From positions 9,664 through 73,663 of the forward strand of contig NQMI01000072.1 in the NCBI GenBank assembly GCA_002270565.1: a stretch of DNA of 64,000 nt, in the 5' to 3' direction. Numbering within the stretch: the stretch's first letter is position 1; every line of letters starts with the position of its first letter. The notes beneath the pieces are model-generated. The model was not told where the DNA came from. It saw only the letters and a program-made list of their open reading frames with translations, and did no database searches. Source of the stretch: Stenocarpella maydis. Lineage: Eukaryota > Ascomycota > Sordariomycetes > Diaporthales > Diaporthaceae. The translations under genes were made by a program, and so were the position numbers. Below are positions 1 through 12,159 of this stretch, one piece after another.

Positions 1-1880
1 AAATCTTAGACAATATAAAATATTATTCTTAATTAGCATTATTTGAAAGAAGAATTAAATAAGTATAGTTACCTATTATATCCTAAAGATATTAACCTTA
101 ATCCTTTTCTTCTGAAATAATACTAATAAGCTAAAGATATAGTTTAATAATCTTAAATTTATCATTAAATAAAAGAATAAATTTGGAATTCTAGTAATAT
201 AGAAATAGGGATACTTATTCATTAATACTAATAGTATAAAATGTAAAAGCATTTTTATAACAGCCAAGCTAAAATACTTATATCAATATTTTAAATACAC
301 TTATATAAAAAGACTATATAAGTTGCTTAAAAATGCTAGGTACAATAATATAAAATAGTCTACTTTAAAGGGAATATAGCAATTTTACTATTATTATTAT
401 TTATATATATAAGCTCTAAAATAATCTATATTCTGTATTAAGAATATGATATATTTTAACTATTAGATTATAATTAATATTATATAATTAGATTAAGATA
501 TTATTATTTACATAATGAATATAAGAACTAGCTTCTAGGATAGAATATGTTTTAACTATGTTCTCTATATAAAGTAAATAAAATATCCTTTAATAATATT
601 AAATCTATATATATATTAGACCTTTAAACTAAATATTATATAACTTAGAAATAAACTTTAAATCTAAAGAATTCTGGAATAATATAAAGATACTAGTTAT
701 TTGATATAAAGAGATATTAATAAAAGTATATTAGGTAATTAAGAAGGTTAAGAAGCTATATATGCATCTTTAAAGAATATATAAATATCTTAAATAACGA
801 AATCAGCTATATTATAAATAAGGAGATTATACTCTAAATAGCTATTAAAGCCCTTAATAATACTATTAGCCTCAATAGTATTATACTAACTGTCCTAACC
901 TTTAAGATATACGTTTAAATTAACTATAATTTACCCCCTTTTCTGGATATCATTCTTCATATAAAAGTAAAACATAACTATATAATTAATAATAAAATTG
1001 ATTTAAGTTTATATGAGATCCTTATACCTTCAATAAGCACTAAGTTAATAATCTAGAGAAAAGAACGTTTAGATTAAACTATATAAATCAAAGGCTAGGG
1101 AAGGCTATAACTTAATTATTAATATAATTAATAAGCTTTAAATATTTTATATAATATAGGCTAAAGTATACTATTAAGAAGCACCCTATTTAAATGAAAT
1201 AAAAGATAAAAGTATTATATAATTAAAGCTAGATTAACCCTAAAAAGGAGAAAGATCCTAAAAGACTGCTATATAATCGTTTTATATATTCTTTATATAA
1301 AACAGTATAAATAACTTTAACCTAGCTATTAAGATTTATAAAAATAATATTATCAATATACCTAGAAGATTATTTAAGGAATTAAATACTTTAATATTTA
1401 ATACACTTATAAATAAGAATATATTTACCTTTATATAATATAAACCTAAAGGAATATATAAAGAACTATAAGTATATAAAACGTAAATAGTATAGAAGAT
1501 TAAGAATAAGTCTATACAATTAATTAAAAAGTCAAGATTAGTTATATAAGCCCATAAGGATAAATAGAAATAGACCATTCTTATTTAAGCTTTAATAATC
1601 TAGCAGATAAGCTAATAATTAATATTTATCCTTAGAGTTACCCTTATATAAGACTTTTATATTTATAATAAACTTAAAGATATTATTTAGGTATATACTT
1701 GATTAGAAGATAAGCTAAAAAGGACAATCATTATATAACTACTAAAAGAGCTAGAGGAGAAATACCTCTTAAGAATGATTCTTTTAATATCTAAATTATT
1801 TTAGTAGAATTTAAGCTATATTAATATAAAACCTATTATATTTATTATATAAAGGCCTAAAAGACAAATGTCTCTATTTA

Positions 1881-1984
1881 TAATCTATATTTATTATATA
1901 TAATCCATATTTATTATATATAATCTATATTTATTATATATAATCTATATTTATTATATATAATTTATATTTATTATATATAAT
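1881..1984. repeat. 20-bp AT minisatellite
   Basis: Five consecutive, nearly identical 20-bp units (taatctatatttattatata and one-base variants) plus a partial sixth. The array lies inside the AT-rich block. The units differ by single C/T changes, as expected if RIP acted on the array or if it expanded from already AT-rich DNA. Confidence 0.85.
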
Positions 1985-4900
1985 TAATAAATTTGAAAAT
2001 TGTATCTTTATAAAAATATAAGTAGATAATACTTTTATATTTATAACCTCACCTTTCTCTTAAAAGGAAGAAAAAGAGCCATAAAAAGAAGTCTTATATA
2101 AACTAAACATAATTCTTTTTACGAATGATTTATTCAATTTAGTAAAGAAAGAATCTATCTTAATGGTAAGAATATTACCTTTATATAAAAGAGATAAATA
2201 AACTAGCTATATTTAATAAACCCTTATATACAAGATACTTCTTAATAATATATTATATCATAACCCTAAAGTGTTTATATAGCCTTAAGTTATTAGCTAG
2301 AAGCTTTATATAACCTCTATATAGCTATTTAAGTTAAAGATCTTAAGGAAAAGGATATTAATACCTTAAATATGTAAATTAAGTAGTAGATCAAGAACCG
2401 ATTAACAGGATTAATATTTATTCCCTTAAACCTTATATAAATAAAGCTATATATTGTTATTAATAGTTCTTTTACTAATAATAAAAACCTTAGTTTACAG
2501 CTTAGGTTTGTTGTTATACTAGTTATAGAAAAGAACTATATAAATACTATCTTTAAGATTAAAGTAATATTATTTACTAAAGCTTAACTAAATATAAAAC
2601 AGTTATATAAAGTAGTTTAATAAGTAAACTTTATAGCATAATAGCTAGGTTTAATAATGAGATTACTCTTAATATAACTCTTAACTAGATAATAAACTCC
2701 TTAAATATACTATACATTTTAATATTTATTTACTTAAACTTATGATCTTTATACAAATATCTAATTAGGTTACGTATAATAAATAAAAGAAGACTAATAA
2801 TAAATACTATATTTCTTTAGAAATTATATAAAAAAAGTGATCTTAGAAGTAAAATAGATTAATAATAAAGATAATCTAATAAATACTTATATAAAGAAAG
2901 ATCTTAATTATACTTTAAAATATCTTATATTTTTAGATACTGTTAAGATTTATATAAAAGATTTTATAAATAAGCTAAGTAAAAGAAATTTATATAATAT
3001 AAAGAAACTAGCTATATAAACCTTATTATATGAGGAATAAAATGATATAAATAATATACCTTTAAAAACTATATTAAGAATTAAATTCGAAACTTAAGCC
3101 TTAATAAGCTTTAATCTTATTATTGAATTATATAGTTAGGATTAAAAATATATTACTTGTACCTTATATATTAGAGGATAGTGAAAACATATAAAGATAT
3201 ACTAAGTATTTAATACAATTAGAAGAAAAGGTATAGAATACCTACAAATTTAAATTTAAAGATTAAGGGATATATAAAGAAGTAAGAGCTAAGACCACTA
3301 AATTATATAATAAGGTACAGTTGAAAGCGCTAAATATATAAAGAGGACAGCCTAGAACTAATATAAGAATATACTTAGAATAATATTAAAATAAAGCTAA
3401 AACTTTAGGGATATATAATAGATACCGCTAGAATAAAACTAAAATAAGTTATGGATAGAATAAAAATAAAGATAGAATATTTCGATATATAATAAATAAC
3501 TCAAAGATAACCCTTTAAATATATAATTAGATACTAAATAAAGCCTTAAAAAAAACCTAAATAGATAAGGAATAGAAGCCTACAAAGTACAAGGGATATA
3601 TAAGGACTACCTATATAAATCTGAAATAATAAAATAAAATAATAAAGGTAGTAAGCTTACTTTACTAACTATATATGAAAGTTAATTCTTTAGATTAATA
3701 TTGGATTACTATAAGTATGAGAAAGTAAAATCCACTATATAAAAAATAACTTATTTTCTAAATACTAAAATTAATTATTTATCCTTATATAAGATTTCAC
3801 TTTAGAATATAAAGGTTATAAAAAAGAGCTAATAATAATGTTTAATCTATTATAATAAAGAGAATTAATATCTAAATCCTTATTATTTAAATCTGTATTA
3901 TCTTTATTTAAAAAAAAAGAATTATTATTATTTATATAACTATTATTATCTAAATTATTAGAACTAATCTCCTATTTTAAGAAGGTATTCTTTAAATAAA
4001 CTAAGCTAGTATAATAGTAGCATTAGAGGCTATATAAAGACTAAATATAATTAATATAAGCACTACCTTAATATTTCATAAAGCAAGTATAACAGTAAAA
4101 TTTGTTAATATATCTAGCGCTAGTATACTTACTAGTACACTTATATAAAAGATAATAGCTATAAAAGATAATAAGTATTATATAAAAGTAACCATCTTAA
4201 TAGAGAATTCTACTAAATAGCCTTATAAATATCTTACTAAAAGAAAGCCAAACCTTAATATTAGAAGAAAGCGTTTTTATAATATACTCTTGCTTATTCT
4301 AAATATTATATAAAAACTAAACTTATTATATAAAGGTAGAAGAATTGAAGGGAAACTTATATTGATAAAGGATTAATTATAAGCTACTTATTAATAAGAC
4401 TTGTAATCAAAAATACAAGCTATTATAGGTTACTGTTAATTTCATAAATAATAAGTAAATCTGTAATAGTAAAGGAGACAAAAGATATAATAGTATATAA
4501 AATAAAAAAAAAGAAAATAATAATGGAATTATGTAATACTTTAATATAAGAAGGAAGCTTATGAAATGTATAAATATATAAGTATATATATATTATATGA
4601 TAAAAAGGAAAAACAGTTCAGAGGAAAAAGAGCAGAAATAATATACTTAAATATTTATTAGGATAATATATAAGTATATATTATTGGTACTCGTTTCCTT
4701 AATAATTAAATAAATACTTACTTATATAAATAATTTATTAGTAGGTAATTTAGTAACAGTAAATAAAACAGCTATTAAAAGAGCTAAAGAAGAGTTTTTT
4801 TATTTGTTATTTTAAGAAACTATCTTTCATATAAAAGAGGAAAGATAAAAGTAAAAAAGTATTATTATAATATCTAAGGGTTAGCTAACTTTGTAAATAT

Positions 4901-5098
4901 ATTATATAATATTTAAATTAGGGTGAATCATTTATAGATTAATTAAGTTAACTTTAGTTATAAAAGATAGCCTTAAAAAAGAGCTATTATATAAGTAATT
5001 TAGCCTTTTTAAAAGTATAGTTTCTAGGGATATATAATCTTAAAAGAAAAGAGAGTTTCTATTAGAATATTGCCCTATTAGATTATATATAATCCTAT

Positions 5099-5277
5099 TG
5101 GGCTAGGCTGCCTGACTAAGCAATGTGGCTTAGTAGGAGAAGAGGCTACTTTTCTTGTTTATATGAAATGCCCTTGCTTCCTCTAGATAGTTAGAAGAGA
5201 AGCAAGCAATTACAGACCCATCAAACAGAACCCCACATATATACGTACTATGGCCATATGGGAAAGGCCGTTCAACA
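5099..5277 (-). repeat. Possible LTR fragment
   Basis: A 180-bp patch of nearly normal composition within the AT block. On the minus strand it starts TGTTGAACGG and ends GCCCA, so it has TG...CA ends like an LTR. The 5-bp flanks (cctat and ctagt) do not match, so there is no clear target-site duplication. It could be one end of a larger element rather than a solo LTR. Confidence 0.3.
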
Positions 5278-6590
5278 CTAGTAAATTATATTATTAATTT
5301 TATTTAAGCTTTTAATATTAGTCTTATTAATAAGTTATGAAGTTTTCGAGTTTAAACGTATCGTTAGCTATTCAGTAACTTAATATTACTATATTAAGTT
5401 TAAAACTAAAGAGTAATAATATAAAAAGGCTATAAATCTTCAATATTTAATTTAGTTTCATTAAATACTTATTATTAGCATTCTTAATATAAAATCTATA
5501 TTACTTTAAGATAAATATTTTACCTCCTAAGCTTATAATACTGCTTACATCATTATTTAATTAGCATTATAGTACATTAATATGATATTAGGATTTTGCT
5601 ATTATATAATAATAAATATAAAAGCTATAGGTTTAATTCCTATTAATGTCCTTTTCTATTATTTATTATGAGACCGAAGTACTTAATTAGTAATAGCTAA
5701 ATTTAGAATAGACTATTTTATTATACTATTTAGATATATTAATCATGCTTCCTTACTTTATATAACTAAATAAATAAAGCTGACAAGGGTTAATAATAAA
5801 ATAAATACCTGGTATTCTAGGGTATAGTAATAAGAGATTAGAAAGCCGCGCCTTAGCTATGAAAGGGAGCCGTATCATATTACTTTAAAAGTTTCTAGCT
5901 TTAGAATCATAATCCTTTTTACTTCTTAATAATCTATCTATCTATCTAATTAATCTTTATGTATTATAAAATAGTTATTCCTAATCCCTCTTCTCTATAT
6001 CCTCTCTCTCTCCTCATATTACATTAGAGGCTTCTCATATATACTTATTAGAGCATATAATGGCTTTAATAAAATTATATATTTCTAATTAGAGGGTATT
6101 AGATGTTTTTCTTATTATCTCTTTCTTTAGCAGCTTGTTTTGACTAGTATAATAATTGTATTTAAGTTAAAGTAAGGACTATATTACAGTTTAAGAATTC
6201 GAACTTAATAAATAAATATATATAATTATATCAGAAAGCTATAATGGTTATTTTAAGTATATTAAATATTTAAGGGACATAAAGTTTACAATTCATATAA
6301 TATATAAAAAAAAGCAAAGAGACTAAAGAACTTCTTAAAAGAGATCTATTAGTAGAGATTTAAAGACATAGAAACGAATGTTAAGTTTAGCTGGTAAATG
6401 GCTATAGATAAATAAAATATAGTTTTAAAAAATAGATAACGCCTTTGATAACTCTTATAATTAAGGAAGAGATAATATTATATTTAAAAATTAATCTTTT
6501 AAAAAAAGGTTTCACTAGTTCTGATAATTACCATTTTATAACGTAATATATATACATAATGTTCTATAATATAGTAACCTTTCCTCGTTA

Positions 6591-7243
6591 TCCTTCGCTT
6601 CGCTCTAGGCCACCTCGCTGTGGATAAGAACTCCAGCCGGCGTGCCGTGCTGACCATGCCATGGAATGCCATGTCCTCGGCATCCACAACAATTCGCGGG
6701 CGACGGGAGCTGGTAAGCTGATCCTCGCCGTGACTGGTCCACGACGGTTGTCGTCAATACCTCGGTCCAGGCTTCATGGTGTGAACCCATGATCTTGCTG
6801 ATCAGACTCTAATTCTGTGCACCCAATGATAGCCATAGCAATTGTCACATTCTACATGTCCTGTCGGAATGCAGCCCAAGTCGCGCCATCACATCCATGC
6901 ATACACGAGTCTCTACTGCTCCGAGGCTGCGTGCAGATCCCGCGCGACTGCGATGGGAGAAGCAGCATAGATCGTCAGCCACGTATCGACAGCGACACCC
7001 TGCAGCTTGGGGAAACGGAAGAATAGGGGGCCTTCCCAGGGCCGGGCATGTTGGGAGGCAGGTTGATTCCTACCTTGATGGACTGTTTCGTTCACTTGTT
7101 CTCCCCCAACGTATTCCATCGGCCCCATTCACTTTAGCAGGTTCTTTTATTCACGGCACAACAAAACCTCATCCCAGGCATTGGCAGATCCAGCGCGGTT
7201 GCACGAGACAATTTGAAACGGAGACTCACACAAAAAACGAAAC
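6591..7243. other. Intergenic, 5' flank of UstYa-like gene
   Basis: Normal-composition DNA between the AT block and the UstYa-like gene. Short open frames on both strands overlap each other and have no recognisable domain. The segment probably holds the promoter of the downstream gene. I see no clear TATA element. Confidence 0.5.
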
Positions 7244-8258
7244 ATGGGCGACAAGGCAAACTACACGCCTTTAGTACGGAAGAGCAAATTCTCCAAAGAA
7301 GACGTCGACGTCGACAATGATGCAGACTCCCGGCTCCTTGACGACGAGCCTCCACAGCTACCAGTCCACAGGCCCACATGGAGAAGAAACCTTCCTTGGA
7401 TCATTCATGGAGTCGTAATCATCCTGTACATTGCCATCCTTCCATATTTTTTCTCGATCTTTGGCAGCCCATCGCAGGACTGCGTCAACAAGATTCATTC
7501 TTACTGTGAGCTTTCATCGCGCCAACAACCTTGCACAGCCGGTTCACCCCCTAAACAGGAATGTTAAGGCTGACTGACTCATTCCCATCAGCCCCAATAA
7601 ATGAAGCAATCAGTGAGGAGTACGTGGAATACTGGTTCAAAGGGTCACTTTGGTATGACTCTCCCTACAAGGGACCGCCGACGCCTGAGGTCAACAAAGC
7701 CTGGGCAGACCTGATGGAATGTAAGTAAATTTGGCTGACTCATTTATCCTAAAGTTGGCTGTGAGGCAAGAGATCACTAGATTGATACTATCTTTCCGTA
7801 CAGATGGGGCCATCAGTGTCACAGCCGAAGACATCCAGCGCATCGGGCACAACCTGACCGCCGTGCAATACCCGCCAGAGGTTGGCGGTGGCTACCTCGC
7901 AGTGGCCATGGGCGCGCATCACATACACTGCCTGCACTATGTCTGGCAGGACCACTATACCTCTTACTTTCCAGAGACGAAAGCTAACAAAGAGGGCGCG
8001 CCTGAGATGTATGAGCGACACTATGAACACTGCATCGACTACCTCCGCCAGGGTATCATGTGCAACTTTGATCCTGGCATCATTCCGTACTACTGGGTTA
8101 ACAAGCACAACCAACCAACTCCAGACGGCAACACCTTCCACAAGTGTGTGAACTGGGACCGGATCCAGGAGTGGCTGAAGGATCGAGCGGTGGATATGCC
8201 TGAGGGCTTCGAGTGGCATCAGCCACCTGATGCAGTGCCTTTGCCACACAACCCTTGA
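7244..8258 (+). CDS. UstYa-like (DUF3328) oxidase
   Basis: Model join(7244..7505, 7592..7720, 7804..8258), 281 aa, with introns GTGAGC...CAG and GTAAGT...CAG. The N-terminus is a charged cytosolic segment, then one membrane helix (WIIHGVVIILYIAILPYFF, about residues 50-70), then a lumenal domain. Two HxxHC motifs, HHIHC (169-173) and HYEHC (203-207), are the hallmark of the UstYa family. In fungi these proteins catalyse oxidative cyclisation, chlorination or dehydrogenation in ribosomal-peptide and other metabolite pathways, probably as metal-dependent enzymes in the secretory pathway. The upstream stretch resembling YxxxWFxGSLWYDSPYxGPPTPEVxxAW is also typical. The neighbour is a convergent 2OG oxygenase. 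The substrate is unknown, and no precursor peptide with Kex2 repeats is visible nearby. Family assignment is secure and the role is inferred. Confidence 0.9.
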
Positions 8259-8991
8259 TAATGTGCGGTGGCAACAGGGTAAATAGACAGCAGAATGACT
8301 GGCACGGCGGGACTGATCGGGTAACCAATTTCGGGGACACACTGTCATGTTTTTCTTCGTATCGAAAGCACCATAACAATTTAAGTTTCTCTTTCCGCAG
8401 CATAATCAACGATTAATCAACGACTGGTTTCATTCAGACCGACTCCGACAAGTTATTACGATCCATTCCACTAATATGTCGTGGATAGACTTCAAAACGT
8501 CTCCCAGGTGCTGCACAATCCATTGTGCATCATTGCTAACTCCTAAGACAATGTGCATCCAGCAGCAATGCCGCATGGACAGAGGTAAATTGGTCCCTGT
8601 GAGTTATCTTAACCTCGGACCGGGCCACTTGGAAAGTTTAGTCCATGACACAAGGGATTAACAATATTGATGCGCGAGGAATACCGAGATCACTAGCTAG
8701 AAGCAAAAGCGTTTTGGCACCGTATGAGATGACATGAGGAGAAACATCTACCAATCAGCCAATCACAGTGACATCTGATATAAATACTCCGTATTACCAG
8801 GTAGGTGTGCCGGATGGCTTTGCGGGGATGCTGGCATCATTGGACGCCCCCAGAAAAATTGATCAAGTTTGGTACCAACACTCACAATGCACTTGAGAAG
8901 CAGTTCAATCTTTTCAAACATTTTATCTGAAATAGATTGCGAATTCTTGTATAGGGAACTATGCCTGGTAATAGAACGCCGGGACATCACC
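8259..8991. other. Convergent intergenic region
   Basis: A 733-bp gap between the 3' ends of the UstYa-like and 2OG-oxygenase genes. It should contain both 3' UTRs. The only open frames are short and unlike any family. I specifically looked for a secreted repeat peptide and saw none. Confidence 0.5.
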
Positions 8992-10183
8992 TCAGGACCA
9001 CAAGATGAGGCATGGTCCTCCGGCCTCCTCAGGCAACAAACCCACAAAGGAACTTATTGTGTACCGTGCCTCCTTAGTGCTCTTTCCCTGCCAATCATCG
9101 ATACGCATGACCTCATGGAAGTTCCTCCAAGACCACACCAGTCAGCTCAGGCAGCCCTCGCGTACCAGGAGGGGGGGGGGGACCAGCTCACCTGGAGTTG
9201 AAGAGGGCCAGGTCGCCCTGGATTGGGGGAACGACCTTGGCTATGCGGCCTTCGAACACTTTTGGTGAGTAGGCATATCTCGGCCTCTCCTTCTGGTATT
9301 TTTCGTCATCTGAGGCGCCCTGCCACTGCCGATCGTGGACCAGCGTCTCGCCGCCGTGGATGGTCTTTAGCAGGATGTTCCAGGTAATTTGACCGACGAC
9401 TTTACCAATCTCCAAATCCTTGTCACTCTGTTTCGATACATATATCAGTCATCCAAGTAAAAGAGAAAAAGACAGCTGCCTTGAACATCATCTTTTAGAG
9501 GGCAAGGGTGGAGAGGAGGGTGGGGGGAAGCATACGAATGGACCGAAGTCAGCATGAGGGGCAATGAAGTTCCCCTCTACCACACGGAGGATGCCTGCGA
9601 AGTATTCCCTGTCACCTTCCCGAGCCAGGCGTACCGGCAGTCCGCTGGCATCATGAAGGACATCCTTGACACGAGCTATAATATCGACACCCGCCTCGCG
9701 GATGAATCTTTCCTGAAGGGACCTTGCTGTGTCCACGAGGGAAAAATACTTTTCCATGTCTTGATTGACACAAAAAAGGAGCCATCAAGTCAGACAAAAG
9801 ATATGAGACTGTGCGAGGGCCAGCAGGTTGTGTCTCTTACCCTGCGCATAATCAAACTGCGTAATACCCACAGTCGACAACAGTGGGAAGATCAGGTCCG
9901 GGTCATAGTGTCCCTGGTGCAAAAATGATTAGAAAGTACGTTCGGTCCACTACCAATCATATTAATAGGGTGGTTTTGATGAATGAAATCAACCACAACT
10001 TGCGAATTTTGTCTCGTGCACTATTTCCACCATTCGCTCACACTCCTTTGGCGAGAGGAAGCCCTTCTGGCGTACGCACGGGATATTATTGGCGAAGAGC
10101 CCTGCGAGAGACTCTCTCGTAAGGTTTTTATCTTCCAATGTGCTCCAGTTGGAGGTGATAAGCAGCTTGTCAGGGATTGTCAT
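8992..10183 (-). CDS. 2-oxoglutarate/Fe(II) dioxygenase
   Basis: Model complement(join(8992..9124, 9192..9427, 9536..9759, 9841..9913, 10004..10183)), 281 aa. The fold signature of non-haem iron 2OG oxygenases is visible. There is an HxD iron motif (H153-A-D155 in APHADFGPF), a following strand WNILLKTIHGGETLVHDRQW, and GDLALFNSRNFHEVMR with the distal iron ligand H241 and a candidate 2OG-binding Arg at 245. No signal peptide or membrane helix is seen, so it is probably cytosolic. The first intron (9914-10003) fits only a GC-AG donor (TTC|GCAAGT). Every GT donor nearby gives the wrong phase. The fourth intron (9125-9191) contains an 11-nt C run and a good CTGAC branch site. It lies convergent to the UstYa-like gene and may hydroxylate or desaturate the same metabolite. 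That link is inferred. Confidence 0.85.
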
Positions 10184-11700
10184 GATGGCGGTGGGAAATG
10201 GTCATGCCTCAAAGCACTGTCAAGCTGCCGACATCGAAAGTCCAAAGACTCTGAACTTGAATTATGGTTCTTCGGCTTCTTCGTCGACCCAACAGTGATC
10301 ACTTCTACCCAGGGCAATGAATTCCATGTCGCCAATGCGGTAATATGCAGTCAGCCATCACACCGCGTTGGTCTTGGTGCCTCTTAGCCGAGATTCCCGG
10401 TCGCCGTCAGCTTCACTTGTGTCGCTGCCTGCATGATTCTCTTTGAAATATTAATTGTGTCGTTCCGGAACGTCCCGTACTCCCACTTGAGCACCACTGA
10501 TCACTTCAACGTATGACGTTGCTTACCTCTCGGCATATTATCGCGTCCCGTCCTCGCATGAACCCCGCGTATTGTACGTCTTTCTATACATGTATTCCAC
10601 CCATCTTGGCCTCTGTCCACCCTGCGGATAAATTTCGTGTACCTAGACGTTGTGTGACTTATAGTGAGCTTGCAGTTAATTTGTCCTGGTGCGAGGTGTA
10701 AACCTTGGACGCGGCAAGCATGCAGGTGATATTCTGATTCATGTTTCACAACACGAGACCAAGGCAAATATTATGCCCTCATCCTGCATATGTAGTCCAT
10801 CAACCAGTGATAACCCACCTGATATGAAAGATCGTTACCGGACCTGGCCGAATAAGGCTGCCAAAACACGAACGGATGAACGGCTCAAGCAATGCGCTTA
10901 CAGTGCATACACGCCAAGTGCTAGGGATTCAATCATTAGCCAGCCACCCATGCCATTTATGAACGGGAACCCGGGGCAACATCCCGAACAAAGCTTTGAT
11001 CTGCATCACAGGGATTGATATACAGTATTTCATCCGCCTGTCGTGCATCCTCTTGCCAAAAGGAGCAGGTGTCAGCAGGTCTCACAAGACGCCGCTCCTG
11101 GTTGATTTTGAGGTCTAGAAAGGGTAAGGAGTGAGGTCTGGACATGTGATCAGAGCGAAATCCGAGGCAGCGCCACCACACCAACAGTAATAAGGATGCC
11201 GACGGAAAATACAAATGTCGCCCGAAGAAAATGACGAATCAATCCGGCCACGCAAAGCCGCATATGCGGATGACTGAAAACCAACGGCAACGTGGCGCGA
11301 GGTGGTCAAAACACAAGCGAGCGCAGCCTGACAGACCCGCGCCATCCAGAGTTCCGCTATTGGAGGGACAGAGAGAGAAAGGGGGGGGGTGCGCAATTCT
11401 GGCCTACATTGATGCATGTGATGCTCGTGGTCATCAGAGCAAATTGATCGGACCGTAAGAATTCCAAATAGGTCCAGATCCATGATCTCAACGGTTTAGA
11501 CTCATCAAGGCTTCCAATGTGCACATCTGGATATGACTGCACAGTATAATTCCCGGGCTTTATTTTCTCTTGTACCTCTTCAGGCGCGGGTTGTCTCCCA
11601 GAGGGCTCAGAGATGTCGTTTGTCAAGTCAGCTGCGAGAATGTGGTAGAATTGAGCGAGATTATAAGAATCCTTGAACCTTGCTAGAATTTTGATGCTCG
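10184..11700. other. Intergenic, no secure gene
   Basis: Normal-composition DNA between the oxygenase start and the next AT block. It should hold the oxygenase promoter. An open frame on the minus strand at 11357-11626 (89 codons) has fairly protein-like content, such as PGNYTVQSYPDVHIG and SWIWTYLEFL. It matches no family I know and abuts the repeat block, so it may be a truncated gene start or chance. Confidence 0.4.
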
Positions 11701-12159
11701 CCCTGGCGCAGCCTATAACAAGTCACTTTTAGGTTTCTTAGAGTAATTATGTATAATACTATTATTGTTGAAGAACTATATATAAGGGTTGTTGATACAA
11801 GCAGAGTGAATGAGTATATATAGCAGCCAAGTAGTGAAGCAGTAGCGTTGGAGCAGTATATTCATAGTGGCAGATACAACTAAACTTGCCCTTTTCCTCA
11901 AACAACTATACCTCACCCTTCTTATAGATGAAGTCCTTCATTACTCTATTATGCCTCCCTTGCGCTTATATGGCATACTAACAGGGCCGCCTTAATGGGT
12001 TTCACATTTACAGAATCCATTTTACGCCCTAGTGCTAAGGTTTCTTCCTAGATAGCACAATAAGTCTTAATACTATAATACGGGCTATATAGGTTAGCAA
12101 CTATATTGACTAAAGTTTATATTTATATATTTCATTATTTTGATGGTTAGTTGCAATGA

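Larger units (their letters stand above)
1..6590. repeat. AT-rich, RIP-like transposon block
   Basis: About 6.6 kb dominated by A and T with very frequent TA and almost no CG. It contains no open frame of meaningful length. This is the usual look of transposon sequence degraded by repeat-induced point mutation in Pezizomycotina. The change to normal composition near 6590 is abrupt. A few less degraded patches remain, for example 5099-5277. The element family cannot be named from what is left. The RIP cause is inferred from composition only. Confidence 0.8.

Noticed and set aside
1881..1984. Regular 20-bp repeats considered as a CRISPR-like array
   Set aside because: Head-to-tail units without spacers in a eukaryotic AT-rich block; a plain minisatellite.
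8259..11700. Candidate ribosomal-peptide precursor for the UstYa-like enzyme
   Set aside because: Looked for a signal peptide followed by repeats ending in KR; none of the short frames shows this.
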